The notes below the pieces were generated by a model. That model made no database searches. It saw only the letters and a list, made by a program, of their open reading frames with translations, and was not told where the DNA came from. From positions 1 through 43,654 of IMG/VR virus record IMGVR_UViG_3300021137_000030: a DNA stretch of 43,654 nt; one strand, 5' to 3'. How positions within the stretch are numbered: position 1 is the stretch's first letter; every line of letters starts with the position of its first letter. Shown piece by piece: positions 7,905 to 15,403 of the stretch. Made by a program: the position numbers and the translations under genes. Source of the stretch: a virus.

Positions 7905-8179
7905 TTCTCATCCACGAAGGCGTTGATCTTGTTAATGAATGCTTGGATCTTGGCTGCACGGTCCGGCCACAGGATGTACTCCTTGGCTGGATCCTTTGAC
8001 AGGTTGTTGAGAAGGGGCATGATCATGTCGCGAAGCGTGTGGATCTTGTCCTTAGCGTCCTTAGAGGTCTTCTCGACTACTCGAGACTGTTCCTCGACCT
8101 TCTTCTTAAGCGTCTCCTCGTGAGCCTTGAGCTCAGTCTCAGATACTAGTGAGAATCCAAAGTCGTCGTCGATCTTCAT
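7901..8179 (-). CDS. Small conserved coiled-coil phage protein
   Basis: 92 aa. The start at 8179 is chosen because AGGAAA lies just upstream and MKIDDDFGFSLVSETEL is a typical T4-type N-terminus; the longer frame upstream is antisense-like and overlaps the polymerase. It is mostly helical with Lys/Glu heptads (EETLKKKVEEQSRVVEKTSK). It overlaps the membrane gene by 4 nt and starts 10 nt after the polymerase stop. Function unknown. Confidence 0.7.
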   Translation of the reverse strand: MKIDDDFGFSLVSETELKAHEETLKKKVEEQSRVVEKTSKDAKDKIHTLRDMIMPLLNNLSKDPAKEYILWPDRAAKIQAFINKINAFVDEK

Positions 8180-8189
8180 CTGTATTTCC

Positions 8190-10706
8190 TTATCCAAAGA
8201 AGTCTTCAAGAGTCGACTTCTTCTCAGTCGACCAGCCGATAGCCTCGAGAATTGACCGCATAGGTTCAAGGAACCCCTTGTCAAACTGCATGTCGCGGTC
8301 GAGATACTTGTTGAGATCAAACTCATCAGGCATCTCATCAGGTACCGCGATGACCTGCTCATGAACGATGTTGGGGACCTTGAGGTATGCAAACTTTACC
8401 TTATCACCGTCCGCGATCGGCATGTACTTGTTGCCGAACTTTTGGACGAACTTATTATATATCAGGGCGCCCTTGACCTGAATAGGAGTCGCCTTCTTGT
8501 AGATCGTCAAGCTGTCACGATACTTGTTCATGTTCTTGATGCCGCGAGGGAAAGCGATCTCCTCGAACGGAAGCGTCTCGAACTCTTCCCTGAACTTCGC
8601 GATGAACTCGATGATCGACTCCTCATCCTCGTTCATGATCTTGGTGATGCCGATCTCGAGGGCCGAGCGACACGAAGACGGTGTAGAAGACCTGACGGAC
8701 GCGATGCCCATTACCTTCTGCTTTGGCTTGTCGTAGCGTACGCCCTCGATGTCCCAAGCGTTGAGCATGTACATCTTCTTGGCGATCCAGATCCCCTTGT
8801 CGGCGATCGTCTCACGCTTCATCTTCATCTTCTGCTGACGAGCGTTCATATGGTCGGCGAGGTCTTGATACGTCTTGTCCATGAACGGCTGGATCTTAGC
8901 CTCGATGAACTTGTCGAGGGCGTCGACGATCTTAGGCTTGTCGGTCTCGCCGGGAAACACCGAGTTGACCAGCGGCTCGAGGTTGACGTAGATCGAGTCG
9001 GTGTCGGAGGCGATGACGAAGTCGAAGCCCTCGGTCTTAAGAAGCTTGTTGAGGAACTCGTTCATACGCTTCTCGATCCAGCGAATGGACAGCTGACCGG
9101 AAGTGGTGATGGCCTCGGCGTGGTTGAAGTTGAACCAGCGGAAGTAGGCGTTGCCGAGTGCACCGTAGGCCGAGTTGAGCTGGATCTTCTTGGCAAGCTG
9201 AAGGTTGTGGTATCGAGCGATGTCGTTCTCGTCTTTGCGGGAGTGAGTCTCCTCGTACCTCTTCTTTGCCTCGATCATCATGACCTTGTACTTGGCGCGA
9301 TCGTCGTACATCTTCTGCATGAGCTCGGGAAGGAACCCAAGCTTGTCGCGACGGTACACACAACCGTTGGCAGCGTAGGACCACTCATTGTTGTACTCGT
9401 AGTCGGTCGACCTGTCGAGCAGGGCATCGATGCTTGGGAAGGAGTCGAGCTTCTCGACGAACGTCTCAGGCGAGATGTTGTACTGCATGATCAAGTGAGG
9501 GTAGAGCGAGTTCAAGTCAAAGGACGCGACCCACTTGTGCATCCCGAGCTGAGGTTCCTTGACGTGACCGCCGACGAGGTTGAAGTCGTCGTCACCCTTC
9601 TCGAACTGTGGGATGACGGTCTTCTTGCTCATAAGGTAGTTGTGGATGATGACGTCCCAAGGGCGCACGGTGGTCAAGACGTCGACGTAGTTCACCTTGG
9701 CGTCGTAGGCCATGGCGAACACCTGCTTGATGAGGCCGAGCTTCTCCTCGAGTCTGTCTACCAAGACGACGTCGTGGATGTTGTAGTCGATGAAGAGCTC
9801 GTAGTTCTTCTCATAGAGGTCGTTGAGTGAGCCGTACTCAGAGTAGTCCAGCTTCCTCTCACCGAGCTCGACGTTGGCGATGTGGTCGAGCTTGTAGGAC
9901 GCTTGGTTCTTAAACGAGAACTTCTTGTACAGTTGAAGGTAGTCGAGTACCGCGATGCCGACCATGTCGTAGACGTGCTCCACGCGACTGTCGAGGTCCT
10001 TGCCTGAGTTGGAGGAGGACTTGCCGCGGATGATCTCACGCTCGTGGACACGACCCCAAGGCGACAGCATCTTAGCGTTCTTCTCGCCGAGCACTACTCG
10101 GATGCGGTTGTAGATGTACGGGATGTCGAACATCTCGACGTTCCATCCGGTCACGACGTCGGGAGCCCAGTCCTCGTGAGTCCACACGACGAGGAACTTG
10201 CTGAGCAGGTCCTTCTCGTCCTTGCACATCCTGTAGGTGACGTCGTTGGACTTTGACTTATAGAAGCGAGTACCCAAGACGATCTTCTTGCCGTTCTTGG
10301 ATATCGAGATAGCGGTGATCGCCTTGTCGGCTTCCCTGATGTTAGGGAACCCACCGCTCGAGTCGGTCTCGATGTCGAGGCTTACTACCGAGATCTGGCT
10401 CGGGTCGTACTCAAGCTCGCCTGGATACTCGTCGTTGAGGAAGACGTACTGGAAGTTAGTGAGCCCGTAGACTCGCTTGCCCATCGTGTCTTTGTAGAGC
10501 TCGACGTAGTCCTTGGCCTCGCGCATGGACTTGAAGGAAATCTTCTCGGCGGGCTTGCCGGCGAGGGTAGAGTATTCTGACTTACGGCCTGTGACCTCGA
10601 AGAGGTACGGCTCATAGTCGATAGTTTCCTGAACGCGCCTTCCATTGGAATAGCCGCGGAGGTAGATCGAGTCTCGCATAACGTGGACGTGTGTATAGAA
10701 ATTCAT
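8190..10706 (-). CDS. 43: DNA polymerase, family B (T4 gp43 type)
   Basis: 838 aa (T4 gp43 is 898). The 3'-5' exonuclease has LDIETDSSGG from residue 110. Polymerase motif A is FDLNSLYPHL near residue 394; motif B is the LNSAYGALGN region; motif C is IASDTDSIY near residue 567. It is the replicative polymerase with proofreading. The ATG has no Shine-Dalgarno and lies 6 nt after the -10 box of the promoter at 10713-10741, so its early mRNA may be leaderless. All catalytic carboxylates are present. Confidence 0.95.
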   Translation of the reverse strand: MNFYTHVHVMRDSIYLRGYSNGRRVQETIDYEPYLFEVTGRKSEYSTLAGKPAEKISFKSMREAKDYVELYKDTMGKRVYGLTNFQYVFLNDEYPGELEYDPSQISVVSLDIETDSSGGFPNIREADKAITAISISKNGKKIVLGTRFYKSKSNDVTYRMCKDEKDLLSKFLVVWTHEDWAPDVVTGWNVEMFDIPYIYNRIRVVLGEKNAKMLSPWGRVHEREIIRGKSSSNSGKDLDSRVEHVYDMVGIAVLDYLQLYKKFSFKNQASYKLDHIANVELGERKLDYSEYGSLNDLYEKNYELFIDYNIHDVVLVDRLEEKLGLIKQVFAMAYDAKVNYVDVLTTVRPWDVIIHNYLMSKKTVIPQFEKGDDDFNLVGGHVKEPQLGMHKWVASFDLNSLYPHLIMQYNISPETFVEKLDSFPSIDALLDRSTDYEYNNEWSYAANGCVYRRDKLGFLPELMQKMYDDRAKYKVMMIEAKKRYEETHSRKDENDIARYHNLQLAKKIQLNSAYGALGNAYFRWFNFNHAEAITTSGQLSIRWIEKRMNEFLNKLLKTEGFDFVIASDTDSIYVNLEPLVNSVFPGETDKPKIVDALDKFIEAKIQPFMDKTYQDLADHMNARQQKMKMKRETIADKGIWIAKKMYMLNAWDIEGVRYDKPKQKVMGIASVRSSTPSSCRSALEIGITKIMNEDEESIIEFIAKFREEFETLPFEEIAFPRGIKNMNKYRDSLTIYKKATPIQVKGALIYNKFVQKFGNKYMPIADGDKVKFAYLKVPNIVHEQVIAVPDEMPDEFDLNKYLDRDMQFDKGFLEPMRSILEAIGWSTEKKSTLEDFFG

Positions 10707-10712
10707 AGTCTT

Positions 10713-10741
10713 AATATATCACTCTTTTCTATATTTGTCAA
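10713..10741 (-). promoter_or_regulatory. Early sigma70-type promoter for DNA polymerase
   Basis: TTGACA, 17-bp spacer, TATATT on the minus strand. The -35 overlaps the endolysin stop codon and the predicted start of RNA coincides with the polymerase ATG. Confidence 0.85.
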
Positions 10742-11349
10742 CTAAAGATGGTAAGCGCTTCCTTGTAGAGTGCTTCTCGCTGGTCGAGTCCGATGGTCCC
10801 GCCGTTGATCCTCTTCGTGCACGTCAGTACGTCTTCTTCATCTGCGAAGTGGTTGAGGTCTCGAGAGTTCCAGTACCATCCCGCAGACATGCAGGCACCG
10901 AGAGGCGTCTGAAGGTATTCGACAGTCTGGTCAAGCTCGTACCCTAGAGCGTGTGCTAGAGCCTCGTAGTTGTACTTTCCGGTGATCTGGATCAGACCGC
11001 GACCACGAAACTTCCAGCCGTCGCCTGAAGCCTCGTCTCCGTTGCCCATCCTGTTCTTATAGACGCGGTCGGCGATCTTCTCAGGGCTGTGAGCGTAGTC
11101 GTTCGGATCAACGGTCTTAAAGTATTTTGGAAAAGTACGAACGAGACCTTCTGCACTGTAGTCGAGGTTCTCCTCGATCTCACGAAAGCCACCTGACTCG
11201 ACTCCTACTTGAGCCAAGAACATCGAGATCCTGTATGGGTTGTTGACGTGAAAGGTAGTCATCACAGTATTGAGAGGGTCGATGTATGCCTGAAGAGTCT
11301 CGTCAGGCGTGTCTTCAAAGAAAGAGTTCATCTGTTGAATAGTTATCAT
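10738..11349 (-). CDS. Endolysin, glycoside hydrolase family 19 (chitinase-like)
   Basis: 203 aa. FLAQVGVESGGF (about residues 44-55) holds the catalytic Glu of GH19; RGRGLIQITGKYNY (about 115-128) is the second family signature. LDYSAEGLVRTFPKYF is also typical of phage GH19 lysins. It cleaves the glycan strand of peptidoglycan. No signal peptide is visible, so it needs a holin or the spanins at 13852-14513 to complete lysis. GGAG precedes the ATG by about 7 nt. A second, CHAP-like lysin is encoded at 37911-38429. Confidence 0.9.
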   Translation of the reverse strand: MITIQQMNSFFEDTPDETLQAYIDPLNTVMTTFHVNNPYRISMFLAQVGVESGGFREIEENLDYSAEGLVRTFPKYFKTVDPNDYAHSPEKIADRVYKNRMGNGDEASGDGWKFRGRGLIQITGKYNYEALAHALGYELDQTVEYLQTPLGACMSAGWYWNSRDLNHFADEEDVLTCTKRINGGTIGLDQREALYKEALTIFS

Positions 11350-11360
11350 TTAGATTCTCC

Positions 11361-11389
11361 AAAAGAAAAGAGGGGGAAGATCCCCCTCT
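11361..11389 (-). terminator. Rho-independent terminator
   Basis: A 9-bp stem (AGAGGGGGA / TCCCCCTCT) with a 3-nt loop is followed on the minus strand by TTTTCTTTT. It separates the Hsp20-DUF1127 unit from the endolysin gene. Confidence 0.88.
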
Positions 11390-11391
11390 GA

Positions 11392-11439
11392 TTACTTACC
11401 GTTTATGATTACCAGTTCTTCTACAGTGTAGGGCCACAT
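11392..11439 (-). CDS. Possible 15-aa peptide MWPYTVEELVIINGK
   Basis: An ATG at 11439 lies 1 nt beyond the DUF1127 stop, with a strong GGAGG 8 nt upstream. The frame has 15 codons and ends just before the terminator. The ribosome site and neat packing between gene and terminator suggest translation, but the length gives no codon statistics. No relative is recognised. Confidence 0.35.
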   Translation of the reverse strand: MWPYTVEELVIINGK

Positions 11440-11440
11440 G

Positions 11441-11593
11441 CTAGGCCTCCTTAGCGATTCTGTAGATATCGGACCTGTTGACGCCGATGTCTGCTAGTTC
11501 TCTGTCGTTTAGACAAGAGAGCTCATGGATAGTCTTTCGTACTCGCTCCTGGCGTCTAAGCCAAGAACGAACGTTCTTGATTATGTCGGACAT
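11441..11593 (-). CDS. DUF1127-family small protein
   Basis: 50 aa. The C-terminal core LNDRELADIGVNRSDI is the DUF1127 signature ([LS]xDRELxDIGxxRxDI), preceded by a basic Arg/Trp-rich helix (VRSWLRRQERVRK). DUF1127 proteins are abundant in Alphaproteobacteria and some, such as YjiS-like proteins, are linked to RNA binding and phosphate or small-RNA metabolism. The ATG directly follows the Hsp20 stop (TAAATG), so the two are coupled. A phage copy points to an alphaproteobacterial host and may mimic or titrate the host protein. Confidence 0.85.
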   Translation of the reverse strand: MSDIIKNVRSWLRRQERVRKTIHELSCLNDRELADIGVNRSDIYRIAKEA

Positions 11594-12133
11594 TTATCTT
11601 ACCTTATCTTCGTCTGTGTACGGCTGCTTTGCGCGGTAGAGGTCGGACTTAGACTTAGTCGTCTCCTCGTCGGTGATGTCGATCTTCTTGGGCTTCTTAT
11701 CCTCGGGGATAATGTGTTCAAGCCAGATCTTAAGCAGGCCATTTACGAGTGCCGCGTTGTTAACGACGACGTTGTCAGCGAGGGTGAAGGTACGAGTGAA
11801 TGGGCGGTCGGAGATGCCCTTGTGGAGGAAGGTCTGGTCGATACCGTCGGCTACGAGGTTGTCGATTGTAGTCTTTCCGTTGACGATGAGCTTGTTATCT
11901 TCAAGAGTCATCTCGAGATCGTTCTTACCGAATCCGGCTACGGCCATCTCGATAACGTACGTGTTCTCTTCTGTCTTCTTTAGATTGAAAGGGGGATATG
12001 CGGTGTTGACTGCGGTGTTGGCGAGCTGACTGACTGCGTCGTTCCAGCGCTCCGAGAACTTATCACTTCCGACAAAGAACTTGTTGAACTTGTCGAACTC
12101 AGCAAAAGTGTGATCAAAAAACTTATTAGTCAT
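11594..12133 (-). CDS. Hsp20/alpha-crystallin small heat-shock protein
   Basis: 179 aa from ATG 12133 with GGAGG 6 nt upstream. The alpha-crystallin domain spans about residues 45-140 (YPPFNLKKTEENTYVIEMAV ... FTRTFTLADNVVVNNAALVN) and ends with a family-type GLLKI motif. It is an ATP-independent chaperone that holds partly unfolded proteins; T4-like cyanophages carry related genes. The 5' leader contains a perfect 11-bp inverted repeat. It is followed without gap by the DUF1127 gene. Confidence 0.92.
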   Translation of the reverse strand: MTNKFFDHTFAEFDKFNKFFVGSDKFSERWNDAVSQLANTAVNTAYPPFNLKKTEENTYVIEMAVAGFGKNDLEMTLEDNKLIVNGKTTIDNLVADGIDQTFLHKGISDRPFTRTFTLADNVVVNNAALVNGLLKIWLEHIIPEDKKPKKIDITDEETTKSKSDLYRAKQPYTDEDKVR

Positions 12134-12161
12134 ATAGACCTCCTGTAAGGCAAGGTTGAAT

Positions 12162-12194
12162 GTATTATGGGTCCCGAAAGGCAACCCATAATAC
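12162..12194 (-). repeat. Perfect 11-bp inverted repeat in the hsp20 leader
   Basis: GTATTATGGGT (12162-12172) and its complement (12184-12194) flank an 11-nt loop, about 30 nt upstream of the hsp20 ATG. No T-tract follows, so it is not an obvious terminator; a leader RNA structure or an operator is more likely. Confidence 0.6.
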
Positions 12195-12227
12195 TATTTA
12201 GTCATCTCTAGTAAAAAGTCAATAGTC

Positions 12228-12437
12228 TCAGTTCAATTTTTTATTGAACGTTTCCTTAGCGACACAGTAGACGTACTTGTTATCTGTGTCAAGCAGAAAC
12301 AGGGGAGTCATGTCTGCTTCCCTATACTCGTCCGCGATACCCAGCATCCTAGTGAAGGAGCTGTTTCCTCCAAGGAACTCAGCTGCCTGTACGACGATGT
12401 CCTCGTCGATGATCTGGATATTGCTTACTCGAGCCAT
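12228..12437 (-). CDS. Hypothetical protein
   Basis: 69 aa from ATG 12437 (MARVSNIQIIDEDIVVQAAE), with GAGGA close upstream. The longer frame is rejected because it runs antisense-like into the next gene. The ATG is 4 nt after the 220-aa gene stop. C-terminal FLLDTDNKYVYCVAKETF suggests a compact alpha/beta fold. Function unknown. Confidence 0.6.
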   Translation of the reverse strand: MARVSNIQIIDEDIVVQAAEFLGGNSSFTRMLGIADEYREADMTPLFLLDTDNKYVYCVAKETFNKKLN

Positions 12438-12441
12438 TTCC

Positions 12442-13104
12442 TCAGTCCCAAAGACCACGATAGTACTTTCCGAATAAACGAAGACCGTTTGCGATCTTGT
12501 CGTTGTACTCTTTGTATTTATCGGGATTGAACTTTCCGCGCTCGCGGGCTTCTTCTTTGGTCTCGATGTACTTGTCACCGACCTTTACGCGACTGACTTC
12601 TTCGTCTGGCTCGTACTTGTCGTAGTAGGTCTCTTCACCGTTGGTCCACTCTTTAGAGATCTGCTCAAAGGCCCAGATCATCTCGTCCATTATCCACGCC
12701 CAGCGCTCCTGGGCTAGGGTATCGGAGTGACCGAAGTCTTCTTCTTCACCCTTGCCGATAGTAGGGGCGTCTTCGGGGTCCGTGATCTGGAAACCGTGGT
12801 TGGTCGCCTTGAGCTGCTTGAGCATCGGCACGATGATCAGGGCAAGGGTATGGTCCATGCTCCAAGTATCGTAGTAGTCGATGCGGACCTTCTCACGACG
12901 ACCGCGCCAAATGATGAACTTGTTGATAGTAGCGTCTAGGACGACCTGCCAAGCGTCGAGGACCTTCTCGATGATGAGGTCAAAGCCATCGGTGTCTTCG
13001 TCTTCAATGCTCCACATGTATTCGTCGTAGCGCCACTCGAGCCATCTCCTATAGGTATTATAGGTGCTCCATACAGAGGCGTACGGTCCAATATCTACGC
13101 GCAT
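12442..13104 (-). CDS. Conserved T4-type phage protein, Trp/Tyr-rich
   Basis: 220 aa from ATG 13104 (AAGGAG 7 nt upstream); the ATG overlaps the HNH stop as TAATG. It is strikingly rich in Trp and Tyr in its first third (ASVWSTYNTYRRWLEWRYDE). I recall similar proteins of unknown function in other large phages. The acidic middle and YYDTWSMDHTLALIIVPML suggest a helical protein. No catalytic motif is recognised. The HNH gene has inserted directly upstream without damaging it. Confidence 0.65.
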   Translation of the reverse strand: MRVDIGPYASVWSTYNTYRRWLEWRYDEYMWSIEDEDTDGFDLIIEKVLDAWQVVLDATINKFIIWRGRREKVRIDYYDTWSMDHTLALIIVPMLKQLKATNHGFQITDPEDAPTIGKGEEEDFGHSDTLAQERWAWIMDEMIWAFEQISKEWTNGEETYYDKYEPDEEVSRVKVGDKYIETKEEARERGKFNPDKYKEYNDKIANGLRLFGKYYRGLWD

Positions 13105-13595
13105 TATTTTTTCTCCTTGCAATTATCAAAATGCCAGCGCTTCATTGCTGGGTTTCCACCTGTTCTTCCACAATGTGGACACTGAAATTTAGGTTTAGAT
13201 ATATCTTTTAATGCTTTAGATCTTTTTTCATTAGCTTCAGGAGTAAGATTTTTTGTATCCCAAGTAAGTTTTCTTCCTTTTCTCGTCTGCGACATTTTGA
13301 TTCGAGTTTCTTTAGAAATTACCTGTTTTTTTCTTGCTTCTTTAATCTTTTGAATAGATATATCAGAGTGTTTTCTTCCAGTCCAAGTAACTATTGAAGC
13401 TAATTTTCTTGCATCATCCGAATTTATCTGACCACTTAAAGTTTTCCAAGCTATTAAGTCTTGCCAGTTTCCTAATTCTTCATATAATTTACGATGTGCT
13501 TCAGCATGTTCTTCAACGCTCAATTCTATCAAGTTGGATGGATCATTTGATCCACCCATATATTTTGGTATGATATGATGAATGTGTTTACCCAT
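13104..13595 (-). CDS. HNH homing endonuclease with C-terminal zinc finger
   Basis: 163 aa. MGKHIHHIIPKYMGGSNDPS holds the HH of an HNH nuclease, with SNLIEL and EHAEAHRKLY completing it. NUMOD3-like DNA-binding repeats follow (IKMSQTRKGRK). The C-terminus CPHCGRTGG...H...C is a zinc finger, shared with the HNH at 37009. It is far more AT-rich than its neighbours, indicating recent transfer. The start lies in a 7-bp inverted repeat overlapping a TATAGATA late-type element, suggesting late-only translation. Confidence 0.9.
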   Translation of the reverse strand: MGKHIHHIIPKYMGGSNDPSNLIELSVEEHAEAHRKLYEELGNWQDLIAWKTLSGQINSDDARKLASIVTWTGRKHSDISIQKIKEARKKQVISKETRIKMSQTRKGRKLTWDTKNLTPEANEKRSKALKDISKPKFQCPHCGRTGGNPAMKRWHFDNCKEKK

Positions 13596-13619
13596 AGATA
13601 ATCTTTTTAGAATATCTAT
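13594..13619 (-). promoter_or_regulatory. Late-type promoter (TATAGATA) inside inverted repeat at HNH start
   Basis: Minus-strand TATAGATA (13620-13613) is one mismatch from the late consensus. Its bases form a 7-bp inverted repeat (13594-13600 with 13613-13619) whose second arm covers part of the ATG, so longer transcripts could hide the start. Confidence 0.45.
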
Positions 13620-13637
13620 AAAGTCTTGACTTCAATA

Positions 13638-13808
13638 TCAACCTTCATCTGCGTCCTCCCTACGAGGGTTGAACTCGTCTTCCTCGATCGCCTTCTTGAG
13701 TGCATAGATGATGCCGTAGCGGGCAAAGATCTTGATCTCTTCTGCGGTCAAGTCGAACTGAAATACGCCGCTTCCGTCTTCATTTTCACTGATCTCAACT
13801 ACTTCCAT
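13638..13808 (-). CDS. Small acidic protein
   Basis: 56 aa from ATG 13808 (AGGAG 7 nt upstream): acidic N-terminus, then FDLTAEEIKIFARYGIIYAL, a short helical element. It lies between the HNH gene and the divergent spanin operon. Function unknown. Codon use matches the GC-rich phage background. Confidence 0.6.
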   Translation of the reverse strand: MEVVEISENEDGSGVFQFDLTAEEIKIFARYGIIYALKKAIEEDEFNPRREDADEG

Positions 13809-13818
13809 TTGCTTCTCC

Positions 13819-13826
13819 TATAAATA
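13819..13826 (+). promoter_or_regulatory. T4-type late promoter TATAAATA for spanins
   Basis: Perfect TATAAATA on the plus strand 26 nt before the i-spanin ATG, with GGAGG in between. Confidence 0.7.
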
Positions 13827-13851
13827 TCCGGTCTGAGACACGGAGGTTATC

Positions 13852-14232
13852 ATGTTTAAGTTCTTATTAGGCTTCATTAACTTTGGTAAGATACAGCTGT
13901 ATCTAGCCATAGGTACTTTCTTGATCGGTATGCTCACGATAGGGTACGTCGGTTGGAAGCACCAGATCGAGGCCGCGGCACTGTCCGACTACAACCAGAG
14001 GCAGCTGGAACAGGTAATCCAAGACCAGCAAGACTTTCAGAACAAGATGAAGACCATCGAGGATACTGAGAAGTCGTTGTCCGATAATCTAGCCCAGCAG
14101 AACGAAGCTATCACGAAGAAGTTCAACAACATCGATGCTTTCTTATCTTCTCCTGAGGCTCAGAAGTCAAACAGACCTGCTTCGACGGTACTCAAGAATA
14201 CTATCAAGCAGCTGAGTGGAGAAGTACAATGA
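13852..14232 (+). CDS. Inner-membrane spanin (Rz-like)
   Basis: 126 aa. A single N-terminal membrane segment (LYLAIGTFLIGMLTIGYVGW, about residues 17-36) is followed by a long, Gln/Glu-rich periplasmic coiled coil to about residue 100. This is the i-spanin layout. The stop overlaps the start of a lipoprotein gene by 4 nt, the arrangement of Rz/Rz1 pairs. It spans the periplasm with its partner to disrupt the outer membrane at lysis, so the host is Gram-negative. It is under a late promoter. Confidence 0.85.
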   Translation: MFKFLLGFINFGKIQLYLAIGTFLIGMLTIGYVGWKHQIEAAALSDYNQRQLEQVIQDQQDFQNKMKTIEDTEKSLSDNLAQQNEAITKKFNNIDAFLSSPEAQKSNRPASTVLKNTIKQLSGEVQ

Positions 14233-14513
14233 AGAAGCTTCTGTTAATATCACTTCTCTTATCATTAGCAGCCTGTCAGAGTACTCCGGGAACTCAAGTA
14301 ATCACTACTCAGAAGTTCACCGTAGTCGAGCCACCTGCCGGAATGTACAACTGCCCAGTGATGGCTAGCTATCCAAAGGTAGAGACGCTGACGGACGTCG
14401 AGGTTGCTCAGATTATCGTTACTCTGCAGAGAAACAACAGGACTTGTAAAGTAAGCATCGAGTCGATTAAGTCATACATCGGCAGTGCCAAGAAGACTAT
14501 CGAGAATCAGTAG
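14229..14513 (+). CDS. Outer-membrane lipoprotein spanin (Rz1-like)
   Basis: 94 aa. MKKLLLISLLLSLAAC is a lipoprotein signal with lipobox LAAC (Cys16). The mature part is short and Pro-containing (VVEPPAGMYNCPVM), then helical. It overlaps the i-spanin stop by 4 nt. It is predicted to be anchored in the outer membrane and to bind the i-spanin C-terminus. Its 3' end overlaps the convergent 113-aa gene by 7 nt. Confidence 0.85.
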   Translation: MKKLLLISLLLSLAACQSTPGTQVITTQKFTVVEPPAGMYNCPVMASYPKVETLTDVEVAQIIVTLQRNNRTCKVSIESIKSYIGSAKKTIENQ

Positions 14514-14848
14514 TCGTAGCAGGCCTTACCGTTGGCCGCATAGTCGTTAGCGATCTCGAGGGCCTCTGCTTCTGTGAAGCAGTTTAGGTCTTCCTCGTCG
14601 ACGTACGTTCCCATGTCGTACTCGTACTCATCTTCTATGTTCTCGACGTAGTAAGTGATAGCAGTGTCGCGCTCGGTGATCTGGATCTGAACGTCTACGA
14701 TCTTCTTCTGCTTGACGAATGGGCTATACGTGGTCTTGATGTGCTCGTACTCGAGACCGTCGATGACCGACGTCAACCGCTCGTGACTTTCCTTCACGCG
14801 AGGGACGAAGAACGTAGTACCGATGTTATACTTGTACTGTGCCTGCAT
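14507..14848 (-). CDS. Hypothetical protein
   Basis: 113 aa, beta-rich in the first two-thirds (YKYNIGTTFFVPRVKESHER) and ending in an acidic helix (EDLNCFTEAEALEIANDYA). The stop region overlaps the convergent o-spanin gene by 7 nt and its ATG overlaps the last base of the next gene upstream. It is probably an early gene transcribed from the promoter at 15073-15101. Function unknown. Confidence 0.6.
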   Translation of the reverse strand: MQAQYKYNIGTTFFVPRVKESHERLTSVIDGLEYEHIKTTYSPFVKQKKIVDVQIQITERDTAITYYVENIEDEYEYDMGTYVDEEDLNCFTEAEALEIANDYAANGKACYDY

Positions 14849-15042
14849 TATAAGTTCTCCAAGATCGGCTTTCCGATCAGCTGTTCACCAGACAACACTT
14901 TAGCCTGAATACGCATTGCAAACTTAGTAGCCGACGAGACGTCGGGGAACTTGCACTCCTTAGTCACGATGACCCCATAGAGGCTGTGCTTAGGAGTTGT
15001 AAACTTGACGTCCCACTTGACTGCGTACTTGTATCCAGACAT
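14848..15042 (-). CDS. Hypothetical protein
   Basis: 64 aa from ATG 15042 with GGAGG 6 nt upstream (MSGYKYAVKWDVKFTTPKHS). The longer frame reaches into the promoter and is rejected. It is first in a two-gene early operon. A short beta-rich protein, function unknown. Confidence 0.62.
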   Translation of the reverse strand: MSGYKYAVKWDVKFTTPKHSLYGVIVTKECKFPDVSSATKFAMRIQAKVLSGEQLIGKPILENL

Positions 15043-15072
15043 ATTGACCTCCACACGATTGATCATACTATC

Positions 15073-15101
15073 AATATATATCAAAAAGAATTAAATGTCA
15101 A
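15073..15101 (-). promoter_or_regulatory. Early sigma70-type promoter
   Basis: TTGACA TTTAAT..., 17-bp spacer, TATATT on the minus strand; drives 15042-14507. Confidence 0.85.
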
Positions 15102-15103
15102 CC

Positions 15104-15388
15104 CTAGATATCGCGAATCGTCGCAAAATAATGTCTGACTAGGTTCTCTTCGACGTGCATTCCGAGATATATGTCGTCGTAGTCGACGTGTCTGTTGGGT
15201 CCTGGGTACGCGAGCTTGATAGTCCACTCCTCTTTGTCGCGAGAGTTGGGTTCTAGGAACCAAGCGACGATGTTTCCGAGGTGATCCGTCGAGAACTCAA
15301 GGAATTTCGAGTTAGAGGGCACGACGATCGTCGTCTTTCCAGCTGCGCTGTACGGTTCTATCTTGATTATGTGTTTTACGACGTTCAT
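15104..15388 (-). CDS. Hypothetical protein, DUF7352-like
   Basis: 94 aa. The N-terminal half (IIKIEPYSAAGKTTIVVPSN ... HLGNIVAWFLEP) resembles the short beta-rich phage family in which an interaction with pressure-like 'KILSV..Q.G....WA.VDP' repeats is seen (DUF7352); I place it there only tentatively. GAGAGG precedes the ATG. It lies just after the terminator at 15404-15446, so its own promoter is not obvious. Confidence 0.5.
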   Translation of the reverse strand: MNVVKHIIKIEPYSAAGKTTIVVPSNSKFLEFSTDHLGNIVAWFLEPNSRDKEEWTIKLAYPGPNRHVDYDDIYLGMHVEENLVRHYFATIRDI

Positions 15389-15403
15389 TCGGCCTCTCTA
15401 GGT

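Noticed and set aside
8361-9830. 489-codon plus-strand frame antisense to DNA polymerase
   Set aside because: Composition is extremely Val/Leu/Asp-rich without motifs; the sense strand is a complete family B polymerase.
12162-12194. Terminator upstream of hsp20
   Set aside because: The stem is perfect, but no T-tract follows on either strand, so it is listed as an inverted repeat only.
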